Positions 51,901-64,000 of a DNA stretch of 64,000 bases are shown here, piece after piece. The notes beneath the pieces were generated by a model. The model was not told the origin of the DNA, searched no databases, and saw only the letters and a list, made by a program, of their open reading frames with translations. How positions within the stretch are numbered: the first letter of the stretch is position 1; every line of letters begins with the position of its first letter. Origin of the DNA: Salvelinus alpinus. Taxonomy: Eukaryota > Chordata > Actinopteri > Salmoniformes > Salmonidae. The position numbers and the translations under genes are program-made. The stretch covers positions 25,055,367-25,119,366 of the forward strand of contig NC_092087.1 in assembly GCF_045679555.1 (NCBI RefSeq). Direction: 5' to 3'.

Positions 51901-52240
51901 ACAGCCCCATGACTAGCACTGGAGGCTTTGGAGTCTTTCAGACCAAAGACCCCACGTCCATCCAGGCAATGCAAGTTTAAACAGGCAGCAGCGCTTCTGC
52001 GTGTGGATTGACGGAATCCCCTCAATGGGGTTGATATGAGCCGGCTGCTGTATTTTGATGGTAGCCTTTGGTGCCCCCGCCTCGGCCCCAGTAGCTTGTG
52101 GGTTCACACACACCATGACAAGGTCATCTCCCAGGGAAGTGTGCTGCCTAGGTTGTCGAGGTTCATACCACCTCGCTGCCACTAACACTCTCTGACTCAC
52201 ACCTCCCGGTGAAGAAAAGGAATGTGTGAAGGAACAAAAG

Positions 52241-52382
<142 letters not shown>

Positions 52383-52689
52383 GTGCACGTGTTTGGGAGG
52401 GAGGGCATATTTCTGTAAAAGCATAAGGAATTGGCTACATCTTGGCTCGACACCCAGGTTCACACTCAAAATAATCCAAAGCAACACCAGAGCGCCCCGA
52501 GCCCTGTGAGTGAATCATCCGCTAGGACTTGATCCCTAGCCAGACAGAGACGGCCCTGCTACAGCATTGTGTTCACAGGGCTGACGCCAGCCAACATGGT
52601 TAGATAACAAAGGCAACCCTGAGGAGGTGGGCACTGAGACGCGGTCAAGCCAATTGTCGCTAAATATATCTAAGTTCTCTGGACGGCAC
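52383..52689. other. No gene recognised
   Basis: Short intron stretch, nothing recognised. Confidence 0.45.
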
Positions 52690-53310
52690 ACAGCAAAATC
52701 AATGGTGTACATTTAACTTAAATGTACACTATTTTCAGTGAACATACGTGTCCCACTGAACTGGTGTTAAAATAACACTTTTAAAAGTGTTAAAGATTTA
52801 ACACTTTAGTTTTCCCCATTCAACTCTTAAAGTGTTCAAATGAACTTGATTGTGGTGTTTGCATAGCTCTACTATAGAGTGATAGGCAACATCTACGGTG
52901 TAATACATAACACTTGATTTAGAGTAAACTGGCCTCACTTTGCTTTGTGCTGACGCTGTTACACTTTCTCAGTGTAAGAAATGAACACCTGTAGTGTTAC
53001 AGTAAATACTTTTCTCAGTGTAAGAAATGAACACCTGTAGTGTTACAGTAAATACTTTTCTCAGTGTAAGAAATGAACACCTGTAGTGTTACACTAAATC
53101 ATTTTGAGCTGTTGTTTTAACACTATGCTGTAAAGCCTATTTTGCACATTTCATAGAGTGCTTTTTCTTTTCAAGTAAATTGTAGAGTTACCACCCATGA
53201 CTGTATTTGTTAGTGACATGATTATTTAATTTGTTCCTTTTAGAGGCCTGTGGTTTTCAGCAAATGATTACCTAGGTGAGTGATATCATTAAAATTAAAC
53301 TCTGTGACAA
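52690..53310. repeat. AACACTTT / GTGTTAC-rich repeat, left part
   Basis: Dense in the motif GTGTTA and its complement, including the palindrome AACACTTTTAAAAGTGTT at about 52775-52792. It contains a 46-bp tandem repeat. Similar GTGTTAATTTCACTC and AATGTTACACTG motifs reappear at 55360-55470, after a Tc1 insertion. Possibly one non-autonomous element; boundaries uncertain. Confidence 0.45.
52968..53105. repeat. 46-bp tandem repeat, three units
   Basis: Units begin CTCAGTGTAAGAAATGAACA at 52968, 53014 and 53060, and each contains CCTGTAGTGTTACA. Nearly identical. Confidence 0.95.
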
Positions 53311-53321
53311 TACAATTGATA

Positions 53322-54842
53322 CAGTGCCTTCAGAAAGTATTCACACCCCTTGACTTATTTCACATTTTGTTGTGTTACAGCCTGAATTCAAAATTGCTTA
53401 AATATTTTTCTCACACCCATCTACACACAATACCCCATAAAAACAAAGTGAAAACATGTTTTAAAAATTGTCTGCCAATTGAGTGAAAATTTAATCCAGA
53501 AATATCCAATTTACGTAAGCGTTCACACCCCTGTGTCAATACATGTTCGAATCACCTTTGGCAGTGATTATAGCTGTGAGTATTTCTGGGTAAGTCTCTA
53601 AGAGCTTTGCACACCTGGATTGTACAATATTTGCACATTATTCTTTTTTACATTCTTCAAGCTCTGTCAAGTTGGATCATTGCTAGACAGCCATTTTCAA
53701 GTCTTGCCATAGATTTTCAAGACGATTTAAGTAAAAACTTTAACTAGGCCAGTTAGGAACATTCCACATTGTCTTGGTAAGAAACTCCACTGTATATTTG
53801 GCGTTGTGATTTAGGTTATTTTCCTGCTGAAAGGTGAATTTGTCTCGCAGTGTCTGTTGGAAAGCAGACTGAACCAGGTTTAACTCTAGGATTTTGCCTG
53901 TGCTTAGCTCTATTCCGTTTCTTTTTATCCTAAAAAACTCCCTAGTCCTTAACATGATGCAGTCACCACCATGCTTGAAAATATGAAGAGTGGTACTGAT
54001 GTTTTGTGTTGGATTTTCCCCAAACATAACACTTTGTATTCAGGACATAAAGTACATTTATTTGCCAATTTTGTTGATGTTTTCCTTTATTGCCTTATTG
54101 TGAACAGGATGCATGTTTTGGAATATTTTGGAGTAACTACAATGTTGTTGATCCATCCTCAGTTTTCTCCTATCACAGCCATTCAACTTTGGAAATGTTT
54201 TAAAGTCACCATTGGCCTCATGGTAAAATATCGGAGCGTTTTCCTTCCTCTCTGACAAGTGAGTTAGGAAGAACGTCTGTATCTCTGTAGTGACTGGGTG
54301 TATTGATACACCATCCAACGTGAAATTCATATCTTCACCATGCTCAAAGGGATATTCAATGTCTGCTTTTTTTACCCATATACCAATAGGTGCCCTTCTT
54401 TGCGAGGCATTGGAAAGCCTCCCTGGTCTTTGTGGTTGAATCTGTGTTTGAAATTCAATGCTCGACTGAAGGACCTTACAGATAATTGTATGTGTTGGGT
54501 ATAGAGATGAGGTAGTCATTCAAAAAACATGTTACACACTATTATTCCACAAGGAGTACGTCCATGCATTGTATTATGTGACTTGTTAAGCACATTTTTA
54601 CTCCTGAACTTATTTCAGCTTGTGTGCCATAACAAAGTGTTTGAATACTTATTGACTCAAGACAATTCAGCTTTTCATTTTTTATTAATTTTTAAAAACA
54701 TAATTTCACTTTGACATTATGGGGTATTGTGTGTAGGTCAGTGACACAAACTCTCAATGTAATATATATTTTTTAAATTCAGGCTGTAACACAACAAAGT
54801 GTGGGAAAAGTCAAGGGGTGTGAATACTTTCTGAAGGCACTG
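53322..54842 (-). mobile_element. Tc1-like transposon with intact ends and TA duplication
   Basis: CAGTGCCTTCAGAAAGTATT on the left and AATACTTTCTGAAGGCACTG on the right are perfect inverted repeats, flanked by TA at 53320-53321 and 54843-54844. The inverted arms extend about 75 bases with a few mismatches and share CACACAATACCCCATAA further in. 1521 bp. The transposase on the minus strand is degenerate. Confidence 0.92.
53740..54027 (-). pseudogene. Degenerate Tc1-like transposase core
   Basis: The 95-codon frame has IFKHGGDCIMLRTREFFRI and FTFQQENNLNHNAKYTVEFL, which correspond to the [12 protein letters not shown] and FQQDNDPKHTAK blocks of active relatives. The second catalytic Asp of the latter block is Asn/Glu here. 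The frame ends before any [11 protein letters not shown] block. The minus-strand ORF at 54058-54519 is the upstream part of the same element and does not resemble a transposase. Confidence 0.7.
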
Positions 54843-54849
54843 TATAGCA

Positions 54850-55480
54850 TAGGACCTTACTTTGATAGCCTAGTTTTACCCTAATAATGGTGTTAGGAAA
54901 CTCCTGGTTTACAGGCTGCATCATGTCTGCAAGTGACATTATGCTGGCTTGAAAAGTGATGTGTAATTCCTATTGGAATCCAGCCAAAGTTAGGATAACC
55001 AACTATTTGAATTTTTATTCACCCTTCAACCTGCATTAAGAATGACTGTCAGAGTTAGGAAAGTTGATAAAAAGACTACCTAAATCATTTAAACTGGAAC
55101 AACCATTTCATTAACGGGTGCAATACATCTAACTAACTGATTGGATTAGTTTAGAAAAATGTATGTTATTCATCTTTGTTTTGCATAAGATTCATTAATC
55201 AATCAATGTACATGCAAAACCACAAATATTAAAAACAATCCAAAAAAATATACTTGCATTATAACATGCTGGGAAATATGATAATGATGGGTGTGGTTTT
55301 GATGGGACTATTTTACTCTCCAAAGTATAAAACAATAACTCTGGTTATATATTATCACCAACACTGGGGGTTATTTTATACCACTGAGTGTTAATTTCAC
55401 TCTTACAGAGTGAATGTAACTCCTTAATCAACACTAGAAATGTTACACTGAAAAATCAACACTGGCTAATTTGATGTGCA
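54850..55480. repeat. GTGTTA-rich repeat, right part
   Basis: Contains GAGTGTTAATTTCACTCTTA, AAATGTTACACTG and AATCAACACTGG near 55380-55470, resembling 52690-53260. The stretch 54850-55350 itself shows nothing recognisable. Confidence 0.3.
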
Positions 55481-56590
55481 GCCAACTTGGTTGTTTTCAA
55501 GATCCCAGAGGAGGCCCAGAAAATGTATGTATTGTGTACAGTGTCAACTAAGTTAATATAATGTTAAATCATCTATGCTGAATTTAGATTGAAGACTGTT
55601 GAGTTTGACCATCGGCATACCTTTGCTGGTCACATGTAGATGAGTTTACCCCTGGTCGTTTATCAGTGAACCATCTCCGGCCCAGATAAACAAGTGGACA
55701 CTGTGGAGCACAGCAAAGTACATCCAGCTAGCAGTGCCTGCAGCTAACAGGCTGATGCTGACTGTGAGCTGAGAGCAGGGAACTCGACCGTGCTCCTGCT
55801 CAGAGCTCAGACAGACAGACAGGTAGAGAGAAACCACTGACCTAGTCACATGAATCAATTGTGTTTTTTCCTCAACTAGTACAGCTTATCTACTTTGTCA
55901 TCTACACACCCACTGAATTGTAAGCATCATCGCAGAGACACACTCTGACTCACATCTATCATCCTGGTAACCAGTTGCTGGAAAGAGAATGTGTATGTGT
56001 GTATCTTCAACTGAAACAATGTCTTTAAATAATTGGTACCCTCTTCCTGGTGCATTCCGTGCCCCACAGCGGTTAGTATGTGATAAGTTATAAAAACAAC
56101 ACACTAAAACACAGTACTACTGGTAAACTGACAGTTATGATATCTCTAACTAGTCATTCTATTGAAGTGAATGGGAGGTGGGAGGTGTGTCTGCATGGCC
56201 TCAGCCCAGGTCGGTTCTTAATCACCTGTATGGAGTACCACACCAGGGCCATATTACTCAGATGCCCACATCTTTATGGTTATTAAAGTTAACAACTGCT
56301 GCGTGCCTCATTTACCCACACTCTATCAATACCAGTTCAGCACCATGAAATTACCCCGGTCCAGAGGGTGCACTGTGACAAACCTGATTAAGATATGGTC
56401 TGTAATGCTCGGGTGTAAAATGCTCCATGTCCAGGAGTGAGTTGGCTGAAAAACGTTATTCTCAAGATCCAATGGGTGGGGCATAGGTGCTAGGGGTTGT
56501 TGATGTCCATAATAGTTTCTATGTCAATTCTAACTTTTATGTGTATTAGGAAACGAATAGCAAGTGTCTGAAAACACACTTCGCGGCAAC
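55481..56590. other. No gene recognised
   Basis: Ordinary intron sequence without recognised element. Confidence 0.45.
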
Positions 56591-56592
56591 TA

Positions 56593-58067
<1,475 letters not shown>

Positions 58068-58570
58068 GGAAATGACTATGCCTGAACTTTAAAAGTTACC
58101 AGAACCTTCTCTAAAAAAAGAATCAGAGAAAGTAAGTGATTGCTGTAAATATACGCAGGATGTAACCTAGTTCTCTGTTTTTAAGGTACAAGGACACACA
58201 CATGTTACTCTGTTGAATATCATGTCAAATAAGTGGCAGACACTTTCTTATGTTGGGCTCACGGACTTTAAAAGTATATTTCTAAAATAAAAGAGGAAGG
58301 GAGGGCTCTTGTTCTTTCTCTTAGATATCCTCAGTGTACCATTTCCTTCACAGTATAGGCACACATCTGACCTCGGTGAATGTCCATAATGATGCAGGTC
58401 ACTGAGTTTTTTAAATGAGGACAGAATGGTGACTAAATCGTCCATTCAAAATCATGAAACTACCTTTCTGAAAGTAATGATAGGACAGTCTTTGTGAAAT
58501 GGTATTCCTTTGAAGAAAACAATTGGTTCTGGTGAGCCAGGAGAAATGGGCTGATCAGAGGACGAGGGAT
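58068..58570. other. No gene recognised
   Basis: Intron between two transposons; nothing recognised. Confidence 0.45.
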
Positions 58571-59218
58571 TAGGGTTGCAAAGTGAGGATATATTACTGG
58601 AAACTTTCGAAGTTTACCAGTAAACTACCAGCATTTTGGAATCATTCAAAGATTTTATGTAGTGGCCCTTTTGGGTACTTCCGATTTGTACAGGCGTCTG
58701 TAATTATCTCTGGGCCTCTGTGTGGTCTTATCACATGTAAAATATATGAAATAATGGAAACATTATCCTAAATATAAACCATCAACTTAGTGAATACCAT
58801 TGGTGTTTAATATGAGGGTTTTAGCATGAAATATCTTTTATATAGTTTTTACACACTTTTATTTATTTTGCTATGTCAGTATGTATTTGTTGTCAATGTT
58901 TTGGCATCAAACTGGTGGCAGATTTGTAAAGAATTCAATAGTTGAAAGAGTTTCAGAGTCAATTGAAAGTAATACCATTGTTGATTAGATGCTTTTTGAA
59001 TAAATGCTCTGTTGAACAATACGGCCTATCTACAGTACTAGAAACTTATGGACAATATGGACACAGATATATTCAATTAATACTTTATATGAATCCTTAT
59101 AGTTAGTCAAGTATTAATTACCAAAGTTACGATAGATTGCCATAGATTTTATGTTAATTATCAAAATTACTGAAGATTCCGGTAACTTTGGTTAACTGCT
59201 GATAGCTTTGCAACCCTA
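58571..59218. mobile_element. hAT-like non-autonomous element, uninterrupted copy
   Basis: The ends TAGGGTTGCAAAG and CTTTGCAACCCTA are perfect 13-bp inverted repeats. The flanking octamers CGAGGGAT (58563-58570) and CAAGGGAT (59219-59226) match at seven of eight bases, a slightly mutated hAT-type duplication. It shares its whole length, inverted, with the interrupted element at 22405-26480, apart from about 105 extra bases near 58660-58765. No coding sequence. Confidence 0.88.
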
Positions 59219-60183
59219 CAAGGGATATAGCACTGCTGGTTTGCTATAGAGAAATACACAGAACCTGGATCTCAGTAACTAAATGCAGTAACTAAAACAG
59301 CTAATGATAGATGACAAAAGCATAATATCTGAGTTAAACATCTAACCAAGGTGAGGAACACTTCAGTCGGCCACTCAGACACATTACTGTACACGTGTTA
59401 ATCAAAAACCACCTTTCTGTATAGGTGAGCCACACCAATGAATGCTTGATGTAGAAACATGGTGTGAGGTGGAGACATTCAGTGCTGGATCTCCCACCAT
59501 GCATTGGTCAGTCTGTGTCCTCTGTAAATGACCTGATCCAGTCAATTCACTGTGCCCAGATTACATACAATGCATTAGCTAAAATGCATAATGCATCCCA
59601 AGCCACTTACCCGCTTCCAATTATAGATGCATGCTAAAATCCCGGTGTTACATATGGAAAAAGGCTCACTCACTGCAGCGTGAAAAATCTACCCACTTTC
59701 TATTAAGCCAGAACATCCGAGACTGGTATTCTTTTGCATAACAGGGCCTCATTTGCAATGGAAGTCAATCAGCTTCCCATCTCTCCCTGCCACATTTACA
59801 TGTTTGAATGTTTTCTTAAAGCATTAAATGCAGCTGGCTGTATTCCAGTGTCTGTCTGCTCTGCCTGACAAACTCCCCCCCTGGGTGCCCGGGCCAGAGC
59901 TGTGAAAAGGGACTCTGCTTTGTCATACATTGTGTGTAATTGGTAGGGACAGTTACGCTTGTGAACCATTTGAGCCAAAATGCTCTGGTCTGGCAAGCGT
60001 GATTGTCGTATTTCATAACACTGAGGCCACTGTGCTCTGTGGCTCCCACACTATAATATCTATTATAAGCATAGTTTGTTCATTGAAGTCACAGTTGTCG
60101 TGCTGAATGACCAAAGACCAATACAGAGTTCAAGGCTGTTTTCTCTACTCATGTTGAATGTCGCTCCTTGATACAGTATTTCT
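59219..60183. other. Repeat-free intron, possible conserved non-coding stretch
   Basis: No repeat recognised over almost 1 kb. 59560-59760 contains several ATGCAT / TGCATAA-type motifs (AAAATGCATAATGCATCCC, GATGCATGCTAAAAT, TTTTGCATAACAG), the kind of sequence POU-type factors bind. Regulatory function is only a guess. Confidence 0.25.
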
Positions 60184-61472
60184 TTAAATTTTATTTCACC
60201 TTTATTTAACCAGGTAGGCTAGTTGAGAACAAGTTCTCATTTACAACTGCGACCTGGCCAAGATAAAGCAAAGCAGTGCGACACAAACAACAACACAGAG
60301 TTACACATGGAATAAACAAACATACAATCAATAACACAATAGAAAAAGTCTATATACAGTGTGTGCAAATGAGGTAGGATAAGGGAGAAAAGGCAATAAA
60401 TAGGCCATAGTGGCAAAATAGTTACAATATAGCAATTAAACACTGGAGTGATAGATGTGCAGAAGATGAGTGTGCAAGTAGAGATACTGGGATGCAAAGG
60501 AGCAAAATAAATAACAGTATGGGGATGAGGTAGTTGGATGGGCTATTTACAGATGGGCAATGCACAGGTGCAGTGATCTGTGAGCTACTCTGACAGCTGG
60601 TGCTTAAAGTTAGTGAGGGAGATATGAGTCTCCAGCTTCAGATATTTTTGCAGTTCGTTCCAGTCATTGGCAGCAGAGAACTGGAAGGAAAGGCGGCCAA
60701 AGGAGGAATTGGCTTTGGGGGTGACCAGTGAAATATACCTGCTGGAGCGCGTGCAATGGTGACCAGTGAGCTGAGATAAGGCGGGCTGAGATAAGGCGGG
60801 GCTTTACCTAGGAAAGATTTATAGATGACCTGGAGCCAGTGGGTTTGGCGACAAATATGAAGCGAGGGCCAGCCAACGAGAGCATACGGGTTGCAGTGGT
60901 GGCTTGTATATGGGGCTTTGGTGGCAAAACGGATGGCACTGTGATAGACTGCATCCAAATTGCTGAGTAGAGTGATCAAAGTCAATGATCGGTAGGATGG
61001 TCAGTTTTACGAGGGTATGTTTGGCAGCATGGGTGAAGGAGGCTTTGTTTGGAAATAGGAAGCCGATTCTAGATTTAATTTTGGATTGGAGATGCTTAAT
61101 GTGTGTCTGGAAGGAGAGTTTACAGTGTAACCAGACACCTAGGTATTTGTAGTTGTCCACATATTCTAGGTCAGAACCGTCCAGAGTAGTGATGCTAGAC
61201 CGGCGTGCAGGTGCAGGCAGAGATCGGTTGAAGAGCATGTATTTAGTTTTCCTTGCATTTAAGAGCAGTTGGAGGCCACGGAAGGAGAGTTGTATGGCAT
61301 TGAAGCTCGTCTGGAGGTTAGTTAACACAGTGGCCAAAGAAGGGCCAGAAGTATACAGAATGGTGTCTTCTGCGTAGAGGTAGATCAGAGAATCACCAGC
61401 AGCAAGAGCGACATCATTGATATATACAGAGAAGAGAGTCGGCCCGAGAATTGAACCCTGTGGCAACCCATA
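60184..61472 (-). mobile_element. 5'-truncated LINE, minus strand, relative of 12506-13665
   Basis: The 3' end (plus-strand TTTCACCTTTATTTAACC, CAGGTAGGCTAGTTGAGAAC, TGCGACCTGGCCAAG) is the reverse complement of the end at 13600-13665. The body runs into RT coding sequence and stops at about 61472, just before the conserved PQGS box. Confidence 0.88.
60638..61466 (-). pseudogene. LINE reverse transcriptase with altered YADD box
   Basis: The frame at 60819-61466 begins PQGSILGPTLFSVYINDVAL and has LIYLYAEDTILYTSG, where the catalytic Y-A-D-D is Y-A-E-D. It continues with NARKTKYMLFNRSLPAPA, YKYLGVWLHCKLSFQTH and then shifts into the frame at 60638-60985 (APYTSHHCNPYALVGWPS). A frame break lies near 60970-60990. 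Loss of a catalytic Asp and the truncation make it non-functional. Compare 12511-13281, whose open part begins after the YADD box. Confidence 0.85.
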
Positions 61473-61869
61473 GAGTATATTGGAAAGTGCTTTCCTGGAA
61501 GCTGTTTTTTCTAGTTATTGGCTTAGCAGATCCCATTTTATAAGTATTTGCTAAATGATAATTGTAAAGCACAGCACTGATTCTTCTCTCAGACAGACAT
61601 TCTAATGATGATCAATCTGGGTAACATGAAAAGGGGAGAAAATCAATGGCTTAAACGACCGGTTTCAGGGTGACAATGTAGAGCCAGTCAGATGGAGTAT
61701 TTAGTTCCTGACCTTGTTTTCCCTGCAAGCCAGGGGTGCCACGTATTATGTTGCATGAAAGGGTTTGTATAAAAGCTCACAGAATTGTTTGTTTTCTCTC
61801 ATTATTGAACGTTTATTTTGTGTCAGGAGGGAAGAGATCACCAAGCCATCACACTGTTATCCAGTCATA
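61473..61869. other. No gene recognised
   Basis: Intron stretch, nothing recognised. Confidence 0.45.
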
Positions 61870-62102
61870 ACACAGGATCTTAATTTGAGCCAGTTTGCTA
61901 TAATTATGTGGATTAAATTTCATGGACATTTTTGTAGGGGTTGATATTTTCCATAAGGGAAAATCAAGTCTGACATTTCAAAGTGGAAATTACAAAATTC
62001 AGAAGCCTTTTTAAACCTCAAATACACTACACATTTTAAGTATCCTGCATTGCAGGAAGTTATCCTGCAACAGGGTGATCAAATTAAGATCGTATCTCTG
62101 CA
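61870..62102. mobile_element. MITE, inverted copy of the element at 5358-5617
   Basis: The left end is AGGATCTTAATTTGAGCC and the right end GATCAAATTAAGATCGTATC, with the internal motif TCAAGTCTGACATTTC shared in reverse with 5465-5480. The terminal bases are decayed. It directly abuts the Tc1 derivative at 62109. Confidence 0.65.
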
Positions 62103-62108
62103 CACATT

Positions 62109-62851
62109 CAGTACCAGTCAAAAGTTTGGAGACACCTACTCATTCCAGGGTTTTTATTTATTTAAGCGTTCAGCATATGTGGGAACTCCTTCCAGACTGT
62201 TGGAAAATTATTCCAGGTGAAGCTAGTTGAGAGAATGCCAAGAGTGTGCAAAGCTGTCATGAAGGCAAAGGGTAGCTACTTTGAAGAATCTGAAATATAA
62301 AATATATTTGTATTTGTTTAACACTTTTTGGGTTACTACATGTGTTATTTCATAGTTTTGATGTCTTCACTATTATTCTACAATGTAGAAATTAGTAAAA
62401 ATAAAGAAAAACCCTTAAATGAGTAGGTGAGTGTAACGACTGATCAAGGTGCAGCGTGGTACGTGTTCATGATTTTTAATACAGCTGAACACTAGAACAA
62501 AAAATAACAAAGCGGAACAAACGAAACAGTTCTGTCTGGTGCAGACACACAAAACAGAAAACAACTACCCACAAAACCAACATGGAAAATGGCAACCTAA
62601 ATAGGCTCCCCAATCAGAGACATTGAGAAACAGCTGTCTCTGATTGGGAACCAATTCAGGCCACCATAAACCTACAAACCTCTAGACCATCCCCATAGAT
62701 AAACAAAAACCCTAGACAAGACAAAACCCCTAGACAATACAAAAACGAAACAAACCACCCTTGTCACACCCTGACCTAACCAAAAAATAAAGAAAACAAA
62801 TATAACTAAAGTCAGGGCGTGACAGTGAGTCCAAACTTTTGACTGGTACTG
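62109..62851. mobile_element. Tc1 deletion derivative (MITE-like) carrying a solo LTR
   Basis: The ends CAGTACCAGTCAAAAGTTTG and CAAACTTTTGACTGGTACTG are perfect inverted repeats. The right flank is TA; the left flank is TT. Without the LTR it is about 345 bp, made of the two arms of the family at 22853-26389 with no transposase gene. Confidence 0.85.
62432..62824. mobile_element. Solo LTR with 5-bp target duplication
   Basis: 393 bp beginning TGTAACGACTG and ending GGGCGTGACA (TG...CA), flanked by GTGAG on both sides (62427-62431 and 62825-62829). It contains a pair CCCCAATCAGAGACA / TGTCTCTGATTGGG that can form a hairpin. No internal region, so it arose by LTR-LTR recombination. Its Tc1 host is older. 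Confidence 0.85.
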
Positions 62852-64000
62852 TATATAACCGTACAAATAGTTTACTTTTCCACTATACTTTTCCTACTTT
62901 TCTTCAGACTTCTACTTTAAATCTGAAATGAACATCCTAGAAGATGGTGCCATTGATCATGCAATTATTAGATAAATGGTGTAGGTGGTAGTCAGAGGGT
63001 GCAGTGAAAGGGATCTTGTTGTTAGCTCTGATATGTTGTGTGTCAGGTACTGTGTTGCCCGAATAGTGCCTTTCTACAGTGGAAGCTAAATATGCTTTGG
63101 CTAGGCCCTGGCAGATAGCTTTCTGAGAAGACCACTCAATGCAGACACGGAACAGGATGGCTTTTTGTTGAAATACAGCACAGTACACCACAATACACAA
63201 TAAATGAACCATGGGCTAAAGAGCCGCTGGACAATGCTAATCTATTCTGTGTCACTGAGCTCTGAAATTACTTTTTCAACATGCCTACATTTTGGGAGCG
63301 TAATAGCCATGACAAATAACAATATTATATATTATATGAGGGGAGGAAGAGAGAGAGAGGGAGAGATAGAGAGAGAGATGGAGTGGAGAGAGGGAGCGAG
63401 AGAGAGCGAGAGAGAGCGAGAGAGAGAGAGGATGATTTATTTAAGGCCTTACTCAGGTGGAAATGGGACAATATAAAACTGGAACACAATTTTCTGTCAG
63501 ATTACTGTGAATGATATCAATCAAAAATATAAGCCAGTGTGTCATAATAGGCTGGCTGATAAGGTATTAAACGACAGATAACATCTTGATATGATCACAC
63601 AAGGGAAGAGAGCATTAGTTTTATGCTGCAGTACTCTACAATATGTAGAATTCTCTGTCAAATTCTACAATTACAATTCAGACGAATGGTTGAGCAGAAA
63701 CTTGACTCTGACAAGTTATCATTTATTTGGATCCTGCACTCTATAAGGTTCATGTCAACTTGATGATTTTTCAAGACACGTACTGAGAGGGGAATTTCTT
63801 CTTCAGAATATCCAGAGTGTTTTATGCACTTATTTCCAAGTTACATACCTCATCAGAGGTGCAGATAGCCTCTCCTGAGATTCATGTCTCATTTATAGTT
63901 CAATCTCTGAATGTTTCAACCTTTCAAAGTTGAATAATAGAAACTAATCTTCAAGTGGAAACATTAGAGTCATATTTGGATGACAAGAGTGCCCCTGTGT
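62852..64000. other. Intron with (GA)-rich microsatellite
   Basis: A purine-rich (GA)n/(GAGC) run lies at 63345-63432. The rest shows no recognised element or exon. Confidence 0.6.

Noticed and set aside
54058..54519. 153-codon minus-strand ORF as a separate gene
   Set aside because: It lies entirely within a TA-flanked Tc1 element and its counterpart at 37445-37700 is broken; element sequence without a recognised domain.

Overview
The window looks like vertebrate, teleost and very probably salmonid nuclear DNA. I recognise a dense set of salmonid-type dispersed repeats: Tc1-like transposons including two of the lineage from which Sleeping Beauty was reconstructed, HpaI-type tRNA SINEs, non-LTR retrotransposons ending in GATTT-type tails, TTAA-flanked elements and solo LTRs. 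The host gene also shows vertebrate exon/intron structure with long introns. There are no operons, prokaryotic signals or CRISPR arrays.

The host gene is the 3' half of TAFA1 (FAM19A1) on the minus strand. TAFA1 encodes a small secreted, cysteine-rich, chemokine-like neuropeptide. Three coding exons are visible with good splice sites and matching phases: 46186-46326, 22201-22325 and a tiny terminal coding exon 8664-8681. Together they encode the last 94 residues of the protein, including all ten cysteines of the mature domain. The signal-peptide exon was not found and must lie beyond 64000. The rest of the window is therefore the 3' flank or UTR (1-8663), intron between the last two coding exons (8682-22200, 13.5 kb), intron 22326-46185 (23.9 kb) and part of the upstream intron (46327-64000).

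The introns are packed with mobile elements. 1-8663: LINE 3' ends, a Tc1 element carrying a SINE, an internally deleted LINE, a telomere-like repeat and a MITE. 8682-22200: two LINE copies, an inverted repeat pair, small tandem repeats, a hAT-type MITE and a Tc1 copy. 22326-46185: a four-level nested stack (hAT-like > Tc1 > TTAA element > TTAA element), a LINE split by a Sleeping Beauty-type element with a deceptively long ORF, a Tc1 mosaic, a pair of LTR-like repeats, a 200-bp (CT)n tract and a 3.7-kb minisatellite of 56-bp units. 46327-64000: a Tc1-like element carrying a TTAA insertion, a (TG)n tract, a Tc1 with perfect TA duplication, a second Sleeping Beauty-type copy, a second hAT-like copy, a LINE, and a Tc1 deletion derivative carrying a solo LTR.

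I saw no new multi-gene system. The most informative signals are the nested insertions with intact target-site duplications, the transposase ORF kept open by two compensating frameshifts, and the large polypyrimidine minisatellite whose 1284-codon ORF is an arithmetic by-product of its 56-bp period. All TAFA1 assignments rest on remembered family sequence, not a database search.
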